From Pseudobdellovibrionaceae bacterium (GTDB lineage Bacteria > Bdellovibrionota > Bdellovibrionia > Bdellovibrionales > UBA1609): 64,000 nucleotides of DNA. The notes beneath the pieces were generated by a model. The model was not told the origin of the DNA. It worked only from the letters and a program-made list of their open reading frames with translations, and ran no database searches. Made by a program: the position numbers and the translations under genes. Location: the NCBI GenBank assembly GCA_947444305.1, contig CANEZP010000009.1:62001-126000 (forward strand). Reading direction: 5' to 3'. Within the stretch, counting starts at the first letter, position 1. Each line of letters starts with the position of its first letter. This document shows positions 17,871 through 26,035 of this stretch, piece after piece.

Positions 17871-18598
17871 GCGGCCGATTTCTCGACGATCGTGAGCTTC
17901 GGCTTTACGCTTTCTTCGCGTTGTTTCACCGCGAAGCTGGTGGCCAAAACAAGGCAGACGGCAAGCGGGTCGAAGACGATGACGAATAGAATGATCAGCC
18001 AAGTCGCGACCTTGTCCGTCTTCGCGCCGAACATTTCGGCGACGAAGATGATGGGTCCGATTTCCATTTGGTACGAAAGCTTCTTCAAGCTTTCGGTACG
18101 CATCTTCATTTGCACTTCGATGGCTTGTCGTTGCAAAGCTTGAAAACGGGGTTCGAGTTCTTTCTGTAAGTCTAAACGGCGAGAGACGCGGCTTTCGGGA
18201 ATTTCGTCGAGCGTTTTTTGTAAACGATTGAGCTCTTCTTGCGTTTTCTTACCTTCGGATTCGATGTACTCGATGCGGGTAAGCGTGTTCTTAAGTTCCA
18301 TCGACGTATGTTGAAACGCGTACGAAAGATAACCGAAGATACCGAGCGAAGTGATGCACATGAGGATACCGACGGCGGCGCTCATGTAGAACTTCATGAT
18401 GAAGTGCATCTGGCCCCAGTTGCGGTGCAGGAAGCTGGCCGAAACCATCTTCGCTAACTCCAGTGCGCAACCCATCACGAGGACCGCGGTCGCGGCACCC
18501 GAGAAAAGTTTCATTAATCCGGAAATGGAAAAGTAAGCTCCGGTGACGGAGACGACACCGGCGGAGAATCCTAAGAAGATAATATAAACGATGTTCAT
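17867..18598 (-). CDS. Membrane protein with central coiled coil
   Basis: A 243-residue protein with three hydrophobic segments in the first 100 residues, a charged coiled coil (about residues 110-180; EYIESEGKKTQEELNRLQKT), and one or two segments near residues 205-230 (VATWLIILFVIVFDPLAVCL). Such layouts occur in DUF4407-like membrane proteins, but I cannot confirm membership. ATG at 18598 is chosen; GTG at 18628 is possible but lies in an inverted repeat (18619-18647). It follows the cyclophilin gene on the same strand and overlaps the RND stop by 4 bases. Confidence 0.65.
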   Translation of the reverse strand: MNIVYIIFLGFSAGVVSVTGAYFSISGLMKLFSGAATAVLVMGCALELAKMVSASFLHRNWGQMHFIMKFYMSAAVGILMCITSLGIFGYLSYAFQHTSMELKNTLTRIEYIESEGKKTQEELNRLQKTLDEIPESRVSRRLDLQKELEPRFQALQRQAIEVQMKMRTESLKKLSYQMEIGPIIFVAEMFGAKTDKVATWLIILFVIVFDPLAVCLVLATSFAVKQREESVKPKLTIVEKSAA

Positions 18599-18658
18599 AT
18601 TAAGAATATCGGCAGACGGTCCAGACACCTGAATGGTCTCTGGACCTATGGACGGGGA

Positions 18659-19270
18659 CTATTTGCGTTCGATCTTTACCGTTTTCAAGACGACGTTCTC
18701 AACCGGCTTATCACCGGGAGCCGTTTTGACTTTCGAGATCTTTTCAACGATGTCGTAACCCTCGATCACCTCGCCGAAGATCGCGTGCTTGCCGTCTAGC
18801 CAAGGCGTCGCTGCAACGGTCACGAAGAACTGGCTGCCGCCCGTGTCGGGTCCTGCATTCGCCATCGACAAAATGCCGGGCTTTGAGTGCTTTAGCTTAG
18901 CGTTGAACTCGTCTTTAATCTTGAAGCCGGGGCCACCCGTGCCGCGGCCTTCGGGATCACCACCTTGAAGCATGAAATTGGGAATTACGCGGTGGAAGAT
19001 CGTGCCGTTGTAGAGCGGCTTCTTTTCTTTCTTGCCGGTTTTAGGGTCGGTCCACTCGGTCGTGCCTTCAGCCAGACCTACGAAGTTTTCAACCGTCTTG
19101 GGGGATTCTTCGTTGAAGAGTTTCACTTTGAAAGTCCCCATGGACGTTTCCATAACTGCGATCATTTGTTTTCCTTTCGGTTTGGCTTTCTCTTCATTTT
19201 TCTTATCCGCCGCCCAAACATTGGTGGTGGCCATAAAAAAGAGAACGCTCATCGTTAAAATGCGATTCAT
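18659..19270 (-). CDS. Periplasmic cyclophilin-type peptidyl-prolyl isomerase
   Basis: A 203-residue PPIase with a signal peptide (cut near WAA|DKK) and a short lysine-rich linker. The cyclophilin core has FHRVIPNFMLQGGDPEGRGTGGPG (active-site Arg, Phe, Met, Gln), GILSMANAGPDTGGSQFF and TPWLDGKHAIFGEV. The active-site Trp of human cyclophilin aligns with FGE/LDGKH context, as in bacterial forms. GGGAGG precedes the ATG. It probably aids folding of outer-membrane or secreted proteins. Confidence 0.95.
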   Translation of the reverse strand: MNRILTMSVLFFMATTNVWAADKKNEEKAKPKGKQMIAVMETSMGTFKVKLFNEESPKTVENFVGLAEGTTEWTDPKTGKKEKKPLYNGTIFHRVIPNFMLQGGDPEGRGTGGPGFKIKDEFNAKLKHSKPGILSMANAGPDTGGSQFFVTVAATPWLDGKHAIFGEVIEGYDIVEKISKVKTAPGDKPVENVVLKTVKIERK

Positions 19271-19395
19271 AAACCCTCCCGGTTATTCATCAAAGAACGT
19301 ATATTGGTCATGAATCGGCCCGGCAGCAATCATTCCGGCAATCTGACAAAGCGCAGCGTTTCCCGTGCATTTTCGGGGGGTAGAGTCCCCGGATT

Positions 19396-20244
19396 ATGAG
19401 AGAAAAGACCGCCCTCTACCTCTTGATCCTTGCGCTATTTCTAATCGTCGCGATTGATGCCGTCCCGCTCGCGACGGGTGAACCCCGGGCTACCATTAGT
19501 TACATCGAATCGATCGTCGATGCTTCGGTGGTGGTGCTGATCTACTTAACGATGAAAGGCGAATTAAATTTTCGCACGAAGGTCATCAACATGGCCGCCC
19601 ATGATCTGCGCAGCCCGCTGGGGATCATCCGTGGTTACTCGGAAATCATTCTCGAAAAAAGCACCACCGCGGAAGCCGAGCTCGACATGGTTCGTCGCAT
19701 TCACATTAAAGCCGACGAGCTTTTGCAGTTGGTGGACGACTTGCTGGACTCCGCAGTTTTAGAGCGTCGCCAGGTCACCATGGTGAAAGAACATTGTTCC
19801 TTGAAATCGATGGTGAGCGTGGTCGCCTCTGATCTCGAAGAGGCGGCTAAGCGTAAAAATCAAAGATTCACCTTTCACGCGGTCGAAGATCTGAAAGTAC
19901 ACACCGACGCGGCAAGGATGAAGCAGGTGTTTCAAAATTTACTTAGCAACGCGGTTAAGTATTCCCCGCAGGGTAGTGAAGTGGCCATTCACATCGAGCG
20001 TGAAGGTGATCTCGCGCGGGTAAAGGTTAAAGATGAAGGGCCGGGTCTTTCGAAATCAGAACTGCCGCTGGTCTTCGATTCGTTCACAAAAATTAAGAAG
20101 GTCACGACCGGTGGTGAAAGTTCCACCGGCCTGGGTCTATCGATCTGTAAATCACTGGTGGAACTTAACGGCGGGAAAATTTGGGCCGAGAGTGCCGGTC
20201 AAGGTAAGGGCTCAACTTTCATCGTCGAGCTACCCACCGTTTAA
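19396..20244 (+). CDS. Membrane-bound sensor histidine kinase
   Basis: A 282-residue two-component kinase. Two hydrophobic segments (residues about 7-25 and 36-53) enclose only a short loop, so there is almost no external sensor domain. The HisKA H-box is NMAAHDLRSPL with phospho-His near residue 69. The ATPase domain has N-box NLLSNAVKYS, G1 DEGPGLS and G2 STGLGLSICKSLVE. No response regulator lies next to it, so it is an orphan. It may sense a membrane or internal signal. Confidence 0.93.
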   Translation: MREKTALYLLILALFLIVAIDAVPLATGEPRATISYIESIVDASVVVLIYLTMKGELNFRTKVINMAAHDLRSPLGIIRGYSEIILEKSTTAEAELDMVRRIHIKADELLQLVDDLLDSAVLERRQVTMVKEHCSLKSMVSVVASDLEEAAKRKNQRFTFHAVEDLKVHTDAARMKQVFQNLLSNAVKYSPQGSEVAIHIEREGDLARVKVKDEGPGLSKSELPLVFDSFTKIKKVTTGGESSTGLGLSICKSLVELNGGKIWAESAGQGKGSTFIVELPTV

Positions 20245-20251
20245 TCTTGAA

Positions 20252-20803
20252 TTAATCTTTGTCCATGACGAGCATAACCGTCGATTTTGATGCGTTCGCG
20301 TTTGTACGCGCGGTCGTAGTGTCGGGCATGCCGGCGCGCTCTAACGATTTCTTTAAGCGGGCGTCCGACGTGTTGAACAATTTCGCCATGGCGCCGGGGC
20401 GCTCGGCCATGCTGTAGGTATCGATGCTTACGTTATTGGTCTTCGCTTTGATGTAGTCTTTCATCGCGCGGTTACGTTTGTTCACCAATTCGCGTTGGGC
20501 GCGGGGCAATTCTTTTTGCGCATCGGCCGGATATTCGGCGTCGCCCCAGGTAAGTACTTTTATGCCGTCGATCTTGCCGGCGGCGGCCGCGTTTGCGAGC
20601 AAGCGGTCGAGGTCGGCACGCGCGGCCGTCGAAATGGCATCTGAGCCTTTCGCAAATTTCACATCGGTGACGTACGAAACGTCTTCGGCTTTCGCAACGG
20701 CTTTGGTCTCGGGCGCGATCGGCGCGGTTTCGGTTTTTTGGCTGGTGCTGCAGGCCGAAGCGAGGACGATGATCGCGGGTAAGGCGATCCGGTGACGAAA
20801 CAT
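20252..20803 (-). CDS. Lipoprotein with divergent OmpA-like domain
   Basis: A 183-residue lipoprotein: lipobox LASAC with the Cys at residue 18. The region VKFAKGSDAISTAARADLDRLLANAA then VLTWGDAEYP and AQRELVNKRNRAMKDYIK follows the beta-alpha-beta order of OmpA C-terminal peptidoglycan-binding domains (F-x-x-G-S, then G-x-x-D, then L-x-x-x-R). The key Asp/Arg pair is altered, so binding is not assured. AAGGAG precedes the ATG. Confidence 0.7.
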   Translation of the reverse strand: MFRHRIALPAIIVLASACSTSQKTETAPIAPETKAVAKAEDVSYVTDVKFAKGSDAISTAARADLDRLLANAAAAGKIDGIKVLTWGDAEYPADAQKELPRAQRELVNKRNRAMKDYIKAKTNNVSIDTYSMAERPGAMAKLFNTSDARLKKSLERAGMPDTTTARTNANASKSTVMLVMDKD

Positions 20804-20997
20804 GATTAACTCCTTAGTTATTAAGCCGCGGAAACCCCGCGTGCGCCTGTTGAAGATACAAGAAGCGGTCCAGCGCTACCGGCCCGTTATTAGATCGAAT
20901 CTGGGAATATTGCCCCTTTCCCAATTTGAGATTCCGAATTTACGACTCATTCTTGGACATTGGGCCGGATGCACGCGAGATGCGCGTAAAAGTTCGC

Positions 20998-21003
20998 TAT
21001 AAT
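20998..21003 (+). promoter_or_regulatory. Candidate -10 element of the subtilisin gene
   Basis: A perfect TATAAT sits 20 bases before the start codon of the protease gene. No convincing -35 box is found 16-18 bases upstream, so an activator or extended contacts may be needed. Confidence 0.4.
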
Positions 21004-21023
21004 GAAAGCTCTTTGGGGGTCTC

Positions 21024-22541
21024 ATGGGGTTGCTTCGGCTAGTTACGGCCATCGGTTTTCTTTTGTCTTCATCCAACGTGTTCGCGCAGGAATATGTTCC
21101 GGGCGAAATCATCGTTAAGCTTAAAGGTCAGCCCGGCTCGGGGGCGGTAATGGGCAAAGCGGTCGCGAAATTTTCTAAGACGATGGAAGTCCAAGATCAA
21201 TGGGCCGGCTTGAACATGGCCAGCTTTCGCTTGAGCAAAGGCCAAACCGTTGAACAAGCGGTAACCGATCTCAAAAAAGATCCCGACGTGCTTTACGCCG
21301 AACCCAACTACATATTCCGCAAATCGGCCGACACGGGCATGCATCAATCCTTTAGCGCCGCCGAGATTCAGGCCGCCGCCGTCAGTGCTTCGAGCGCAAG
21401 CTTAGCGACGGCCGCGCCGATCGGTGTTCAAAGCATCTGGAATCGTTCCGATTCACCGGTACCGGCTAAGCGGCCGATCGTCGCCATCATCGATTCGGGA
21501 TTGGATATTACCCATAGGGTTTTCACCGACTCGAATGCTTTATGGGTCAACACGCGTGAAATTCCGGGTAATAAAATCGACGATGACAACAACGGTTACG
21601 TCGACGACGTCAACGGCTTCAACTTCGTGGCCAATACCGGGCAAATGATCGATGACGACGGGCACGGCACGCACTGCGCGGGCATTGTCTTGAGCATGGA
21701 CCAAAATATTTTCGCGACGCCGTTAAAGCAGAGCAAAGTTTTGATCATGCCGTTGAAGTTCTTGGACAACGCGGGCGCCGGCGCGACTTCGAACGCCATC
21801 CGCGCGATTTACTACGCCGTGAGTAACGGCGCGACCGTGCTGAACAACTCGTGGGGCGGTGCCGCTTATTCGGAGTCTTTACGTGAAGCGATCGCGTACT
21901 CTTATAATAAAGGCGCGCTCTTCGTCGTGGCGGCCGGTAATGCGCATAACAATAATGACGTCGCGCCCTCGTACCCGGCAAACTACGATGTGCCTAACGT
22001 CATCTCCATCGCGGCGACGACCGACCGCGATGACCTTGCGCCGTTTTCTAATTTCGGCGCCAGCACCGTTCACCTCGCAAGCCCGGGCGTTTACATTTTA
22101 AGCACTATGCCGAACGGCACCTTCGGTACTTCGAGCGGTACGAGCATGGCCGCGCCTTTCGTGGCCGGCGCCGCCGCGCAAATCAAAATCGAATCGCCGA
22201 ATATGCTCGGGTTTCAAATGAGGTCGATTTTGATGGCGCATAAGACGCCGATAAATAAGTTGAACGGAATCGTTTCGACCGCCGGGCGCCTCGATGCTTT
22301 CCAGGCGGTCACTTTCGCGATCACCGCGCCCGTCGAAACATCGCAACCCGCTTTCGATCTTACGCCCGGCCGAGAAATCGCGTCGGCGACCGGCGGTTGT
22401 GCCGCTTCAAAGTCGATGCAGAACGGCATGAACCCGTTCAGCGCGGCCGCCATCGTGGCCTTTATATTAGCCCAACTCGCCGGCTTGCTCTTTATGCGGA
22501 TGCGCGCTTCGAAGCGCGTGACGGTAGCAGAGCAAGAATAA
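21024..22541 (+). CDS. Subtilisin-like (S8) protease with C-terminal membrane anchor
   Basis: A 505-residue exported serine protease. A signal peptide (about 21 residues) is followed by an inhibitor-I9-like propeptide (GEIIVKLKG ... PDVLYAEPNY, residues 27-93). The catalytic domain has Asp in AIIDSGLD (about 157), His in DGHGTHCAG (about 215), the oxyanion Asn near NNSWGG/VVAAGN and Ser in GTSMAAPF (about 373). The C-terminus has a Gly-Gly-Cys motif, a hydrophobic span and a basic end (FMRMRASKR), the three-part form of a protein-sorting signal. Its last 50 bases overlap a convergent rhomboid gene. Confidence 0.93.
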   Translation: MGLLRLVTAIGFLLSSSNVFAQEYVPGEIIVKLKGQPGSGAVMGKAVAKFSKTMEVQDQWAGLNMASFRLSKGQTVEQAVTDLKKDPDVLYAEPNYIFRKSADTGMHQSFSAAEIQAAAVSASSASLATAAPIGVQSIWNRSDSPVPAKRPIVAIIDSGLDITHRVFTDSNALWVNTREIPGNKIDDDNNGYVDDVNGFNFVANTGQMIDDDGHGTHCAGIVLSMDQNIFATPLKQSKVLIMPLKFLDNAGAGATSNAIRAIYYAVSNGATVLNNSWGGAAYSESLREAIAYSYNKGALFVVAAGNAHNNNDVAPSYPANYDVPNVISIAATTDRDDLAPFSNFGASTVHLASPGVYILSTMPNGTFGTSSGTSMAAPFVAGAAAQIKIESPNMLGFQMRSILMAHKTPINKLNGIVSTAGRLDAFQAVTFAITAPVETSQPAFDLTPGREIASATGGCAASKSMQNGMNPFSAAAIVAFILAQLAGLLFMRMRASKRVTVAEQE

Positions 22542-23520
22542 CTCCGACGAACGCACCTCCGAGATGCGCGAGGTGTGATACCGAGGAAACGCCGCCCACC
22601 TGATAGGCGGCGCCCACCGCTTCTTTCACCAAATAGAACCCACCAAAAAACAAAGCCGGTACGGTAAACGGCCGGAAAAAAATCATAAAGACGAACCGAC
22701 GATACGGGAATCTCATCAAGTAATAAGCAATGAGCCCGCTGATTCCGCCGCTCGCGCCAACGCCGGGTATATCCGCTAGACGCGGGTCCATCAAATCGGC
22801 GATCGCATCACCAACCAACGCCGCTCCGAAAAGTAAGAGTAGGAATTTAAACTTACCTAAGTTGTCTTCGACGTTGTCGCCAAAAATCCATAGGAAATAC
22901 ATATTAAAGAAAAGATGCAGCCACGAGCCGTGGATGAAGAACGAAGTGAAGGCGGAGATAATATTGGCGGGAAAAGGAGCGTTGCCGAGGTGCCCGAATT
23001 GCTTGAGTGCGTAGTCCATGTTTTGAAATGCGAGCGTGCTGCAAACGATGCAAAGACCCATGATGGTCCACGTCAGCCAGGGCGTTCGGTGAAAAAAGTC
23101 ATTATCTTGTTCGACCGGCAGGCCGACCAGCGTAATCAAGGTCTTTGCCAGCGGCATTTTCGCGGCCGAGTTGAAGTCTAAAACTTTGCTCGTCTCGAGG
23201 CTTGAAAGATCTTGGCCTTCGCCGCTATCTAGCCAAAGCACTTCGCACCGGCGGCAAAGGTCTAATTCAAGCTCACGCACGCCGTGATCTTTCATAAGAG
23301 TTTGCATCGGGGCTAAGCAGTGCGAGCAGTTAAGCGTACCGGCCGGCGCGTTCTCAACGCCTTGCCAAAGGATGTCGACCTCGTCGGGCGGCATGAATTG
23401 CTTCAAGACCGGAAATTCAATCGCGAAACCAAAACATTTCGTACACGAGTACCGCATGACCCCGCGGTTCTCGCGTTTGATTAATTCTTTCGCGCAGCGT
23501 GGGCAGGCGGGTCTAATCAT
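22492..23520 (-). CDS. Rhomboid protease with N-terminal zinc ribbons
   Basis: A 342-residue protein. The first 110 residues hold four CxxC pairs (CPRC, CTKC, CSHC, CRRC), which form two small zinc ribbons of TFIIB-like type. The C-terminal two thirds is a rhomboid: HGSWLHLFFNMYFLWIFGDNVE (TM2), the catalytic Ser in GASGGISG, and the catalytic His in SHLAHLGGAFVG. It should cleave membrane-spanning substrates in the inner membrane, with the ribbons on the cytoplasmic side. It overlaps the RHH gene start by 8 bases and the subtilisin gene end by 50. Confidence 0.9.
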   Translation of the reverse strand: MIRPACPRCAKELIKRENRGVMRYSCTKCFGFAIEFPVLKQFMPPDEVDILWQGVENAPAGTLNCSHCLAPMQTLMKDHGVRELELDLCRRCEVLWLDSGEGQDLSSLETSKVLDFNSAAKMPLAKTLITLVGLPVEQDNDFFHRTPWLTWTIMGLCIVCSTLAFQNMDYALKQFGHLGNAPFPANIISAFTSFFIHGSWLHLFFNMYFLWIFGDNVEDNLGKFKFLLLLFGAALVGDAIADLMDPRLADIPGVGASGGISGLIAYYLMRFPYRRFVFMIFFRPFTVPALFFGGFYLVKEAVGAAYQVGGVSSVSHLAHLGGAFVGVILALLPSRASKRASA

Positions 23521-23830
23521 CTTTTCTGCTCGTTTTTACGAATGCGCTTTTTTCGAGCTTCTGAAGCTCGGCGATTTTCTCGCGCAGCAGGGCCTGGAGC
23601 GCGGCACGCAGGTAAGGTTCGATCTCGTCGTCGGCACTGCCGGTGTTCGACACGATTTGCGCGTACAACTTGTGCGTCTCCGGATTCACGTTGAGCGTGA
23701 CCCGGTGTTCACCGAAGTAATCGTCGAGCAGATCGCGAATTAAACCGCTTAAGTTTACTCCGTCTTTTGTCAAACGATCGTATTGATCTTCGCGAATCAT
23801 CAGGCTTATTCGCTTCAATGTCTTTTCCAT
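23513..23830 (-). CDS. Ribbon-helix-helix type DNA-binding protein
   Basis: A 105-residue protein whose first 45 residues fit a ribbon-helix-helix domain: strand KRISLMIREDQYDRL, then helices NLSGLIRDLLDDYF. The rest is a charged helical tail (ALQALLREKIAELQKLEKS). RHH proteins dimerise and bind short inverted repeats, often as autorepressors. The start is ATG at 23830 because GGGAGG lies seven bases before it. It is cotranscribed with the rhomboid gene (8-base overlap). The upstream region holds repeated TATGTA sites, which fit self-regulation. Confidence 0.7.
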   Translation of the reverse strand: MEKTLKRISLMIREDQYDRLTKDGVNLSGLIRDLLDDYFGEHRVTLNVNPETHKLYAQIVSNTGSADDEIEPYLRAALQALLREKIAELQKLEKSAFVKTSRKDD

Positions 23831-23863
23831 CACCAAACCTCCCGGACCCGTGCTATGGGCAGA

Positions 23864-23980
23864 TACATACCGTTATATCGGCTTATGTAGTCTACTATAT
23901 TAGTTTGTCTCATTTTGAGATCATATGCGCATTTATGTAGCTATATGTCGCTAGGCATAATACTATGTATGTATACATAG
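23864..23980. promoter_or_regulatory. Divergent control region with repeated TATGTA/TACATA sites
   Basis: Between the RHH gene and a 16-codon ORF lie four TATGTA or TACATA copies: TACATA at 23864, TATGTA at 23884 and 23934, and a perfect inverted repeat CTATGTAT-GT-ATACATAG at 23963-23980. On the + strand TTATGT (23933) and CATAAT (23956) are 17 bases apart and could be a -35/-10 pair. The inverted repeat would then cover the transcription start. This is a likely operator for the RHH protein. Confidence 0.6.
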
Positions 23981-23990
23981 GGGGTACACG

Positions 23991-24041
23991 ATGAGTTTAG
24001 TAGTTGTTGAGCAAATGGGTGGCGAAGGTTACGACGGTTAG
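23991..24041 (+). CDS. Candidate 16-residue peptide ORF
   Basis: ATG at 23991 opens MSLVVVEQMGGEGYDG followed by TAG. An AGGGGG ribosome site lies about 6 bases upstream and the likely operator palindrome sits just before that. The peptide has no Trp/His run typical of attenuation leaders. It could be a regulatory short ORF, a signalling peptide or a chance frame. Confidence 0.35.
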   Translation: MSLVVVEQMGGEGYDG

Positions 24042-24051
24042 TCCGCCGGCC

Positions 24052-24402
24052 TTAGGTGGCCGGTGCCTTGTCTTTGAAGCGGGGAAGGATCCCTGCGTAG
24101 TCTTCGACGTTCCAGAAAGTTACCGATTCAATGCGATGGCCTTGCACGTAAATCAGATCGTTAGCGCCATCGCCTTCATTTACCGTCTCGAGCGCAAATA
24201 AATAAGACTTCTCGGCCGTTTCCGGCGGGGTCGTGTTTAAGAGATAGCCCCGGAACGTATTTCCGGAAATCATCACCACCGTAACGATCGGCCCGACGAA
24301 GTCTTGCTTCTTCGGATGACTGATAATCATCGCGAGATCATCGAGCGCTTCGCAGGGACTAACGGGATAATACTTTTTGCTGAGCTGTTGGCGAGTCATC
24401 AT
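24052..24402 (-). CDS. Small protein with possible Sm/LSm fold
   Basis: A 116-residue protein. Residues about 36-55 read VGPIVTVVMISGNTFRGYLL, with the G-x(n)-V-x-V-x-hydrophobic-G-x-x-x-x-G-x-L order of an Sm1 motif; DLIYVQGHRIESVTFWNV near residue 84 resembles the Sm2 strand pair. This is the Hfq/LSm layout, but the family is not one I recognise and RNA binding is inference. Two adjacent ATGs (24402, 24399) are possible. It is convergent with the 16-codon ORF. Confidence 0.6.
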   Translation of the reverse strand: MMTRQQLSKKYYPVSPCEALDDLAMIISHPKKQDFVGPIVTVVMISGNTFRGYLLNTTPPETAEKSYLFALETVNEGDGANDLIYVQGHRIESVTFWNVEDYAGILPRFKDKAPAT

Positions 24403-24540
24403 ATGCAACCATCATAATTGTGTGAGCTAAGCCGCGGTAGAACAATGCTTCCCGCCTGGACCTTCGTCTTTATTGAGCGTGCCGGCTCATCCCGCCTTAA
24501 GGATATTCCGATCTGAATATACATCTCAGCCGGAGGACCC

Positions 24541-25635
24541 ATGAGCAGAGCCGCGACCGCAAAAATCACAACCCTGGATTACCGCCAAGAAACGGGACCG
24601 TTGCGTGCACTGCTTTTAGACAACGACGTTTCCGAAATCATGGCGAATAGCTGGAACGAGATTTTCTTTGAACGCAACGGCGTGATTGAATTGGCGCAAA
24701 ACCACTTCGATAGTCCGACGGCGTTTGCCCAATGCATCCAATCCTTGTGCGTCTTCGCCGGTAAGGAAGTAAACCGCCGGAACCCGTTCTTAGATGCGCG
24801 CTTGCCCGATGGCTCGCGCATGAACGTGGTCGTACCGCCGGTGGCCTTCGGCGGGCCGGTCCTCACGATTCGTAAAGCGATCAATTCACTTATGGATTAC
24901 CGGGCCTTAATCGAACGCGGCGCTTTGACGGATAAAGCCGTTTATTTCCTCAATAAGCTGGTCGATGCCAGACAAAATATCGTTATCACGGGCAGCAGCG
25001 GCAGCGGCAAGACGACGATGCTGAGCGTACTCACGTCGTTCGTCGACGGCGCGCAACGTTTGATCGTGGTCGAAGATACGACCGAAGTAAAAATACAGGT
25101 TAAAAACTTCGTTCGTATGGAACTTCCGCAAGCGGGAATGTCCGACGATCAAATCACGATGAAAGATCTTTTGAAAAACGCGCTTCGCATGCGGCCGGAT
25201 CGTTTAATCGTGGGTGAGTGCCGGGGCGCCGAAACCATCGACATGATTTTGGCGATGAACACGGGTCACGAGGGAAGCATGACGACGATCCACGCGAACT
25301 CGGCCACCGACGGCTTAACGCGAATGGAATCGATGGTACTTCACTCGGGCACGCAGCTTCCGCGCGCGCTGATCCAACAAAATATTTCGACGACCATCCA
25401 GTACGTGATGCACACCGATCTCGGACCCGACGGCAAACGCCGTTTGGACGAAGTCTTGGAGCTACGCGGTTGGGAAAACGGAAACTACGTGACGGCGCCC
25501 ATCTTTAAGTGGAATCCGAAAGATGGACTTGTATCGACCGGCAAAATTCCGCAGATTGCGAAAGAGAAGCCGGTGCCGGGGATCAAATTCCCCGAGCGCT
25601 TTTTTGAGCCCGGCGTAAAGGTCAAGTTCGGCTAA
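24541..25635 (+). CDS. CpaF/TadA-type secretion ATPase
   Basis: A 364-residue ATPase of the type II/IV secretion superfamily, CpaF branch. It has an N-terminal domain (residues 1-130), Walker A GSSGSGKTT at about 151-159, an Asp box (VVEDTTEV), Walker B RLIVGECRGAE and the His box GHEGSMTTIHAN. Such hexamers power assembly of Tad/Flp pili or DNA and protein export at the inner membrane. No TadB, TadC, pilin or secretin gene lies nearby, so it is an orphan copy. GGAGG precedes the ATG. Confidence 0.92.
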   Translation: MSRAATAKITTLDYRQETGPLRALLLDNDVSEIMANSWNEIFFERNGVIELAQNHFDSPTAFAQCIQSLCVFAGKEVNRRNPFLDARLPDGSRMNVVVPPVAFGGPVLTIRKAINSLMDYRALIERGALTDKAVYFLNKLVDARQNIVITGSSGSGKTTMLSVLTSFVDGAQRLIVVEDTTEVKIQVKNFVRMELPQAGMSDDQITMKDLLKNALRMRPDRLIVGECRGAETIDMILAMNTGHEGSMTTIHANSATDGLTRMESMVLHSGTQLPRALIQQNISTTIQYVMHTDLGPDGKRRLDEVLELRGWENGNYVTAPIFKWNPKDGLVSTGKIPQIAKEKPVPGIKFPERFFEPGVKVKFG

Positions 25636-25642
25636 TCTTTAA

Positions 25643-25876
25643 TTATTTAGTGATCGTGCTGGTATCGATGACGATCCGGCGCTTAACGCTTTGATCAGAA
25701 GCCGGGCGGCGCGTGAAGCCGCGGTTCTTCTTTTTCGAAGCGCGCTCGGCGCTGATCTGTTCTTCGTTCGATGCGCTCAAAGCCTTCGACAAATCGAGCA
25801 TCTCGCGTGCGCTCGCCGTTGCCGTAACCGAGACAACCATCGTAAGTAACATCGCTTTAACAACCCATGATTTCAT
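25643..25876 (-). CDS. Small exported basic protein
   Basis: A 77-residue protein. The signal peptide (MKSWVVKAMLLTMVVSVTATASA|RE) leaves a mature part of about 54 residues that is polar and basic (ERASKKKNRGFTRRP, SVKRRIVID). No cysteines. Family unknown. ATG at 25876 is preceded by GGGGGTTGTT. It ends 7 bases past the convergent CpaF gene. Confidence 0.65.
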   Translation of the reverse strand: MKSWVVKAMLLTMVVSVTATASAREMLDLSKALSASNEEQISAERASKKKNRGFTRRPASDQSVKRRIVIDTSTITK

Positions 25877-26035
25877 AACAACCCCCATGAATACAATTTA
25901 CCGGTTTGTGCCCAATCTCACGACTGACAAAAGCGTCCGTTAGCGACCGGGCAGGTTTGTCCCGGGTTGAGACGGGCTCCCGTGAATTTCAAACCGGTCG
26001 GTTACGTCAGCCCCGGTTTTTGCCGATAAAAAGGT

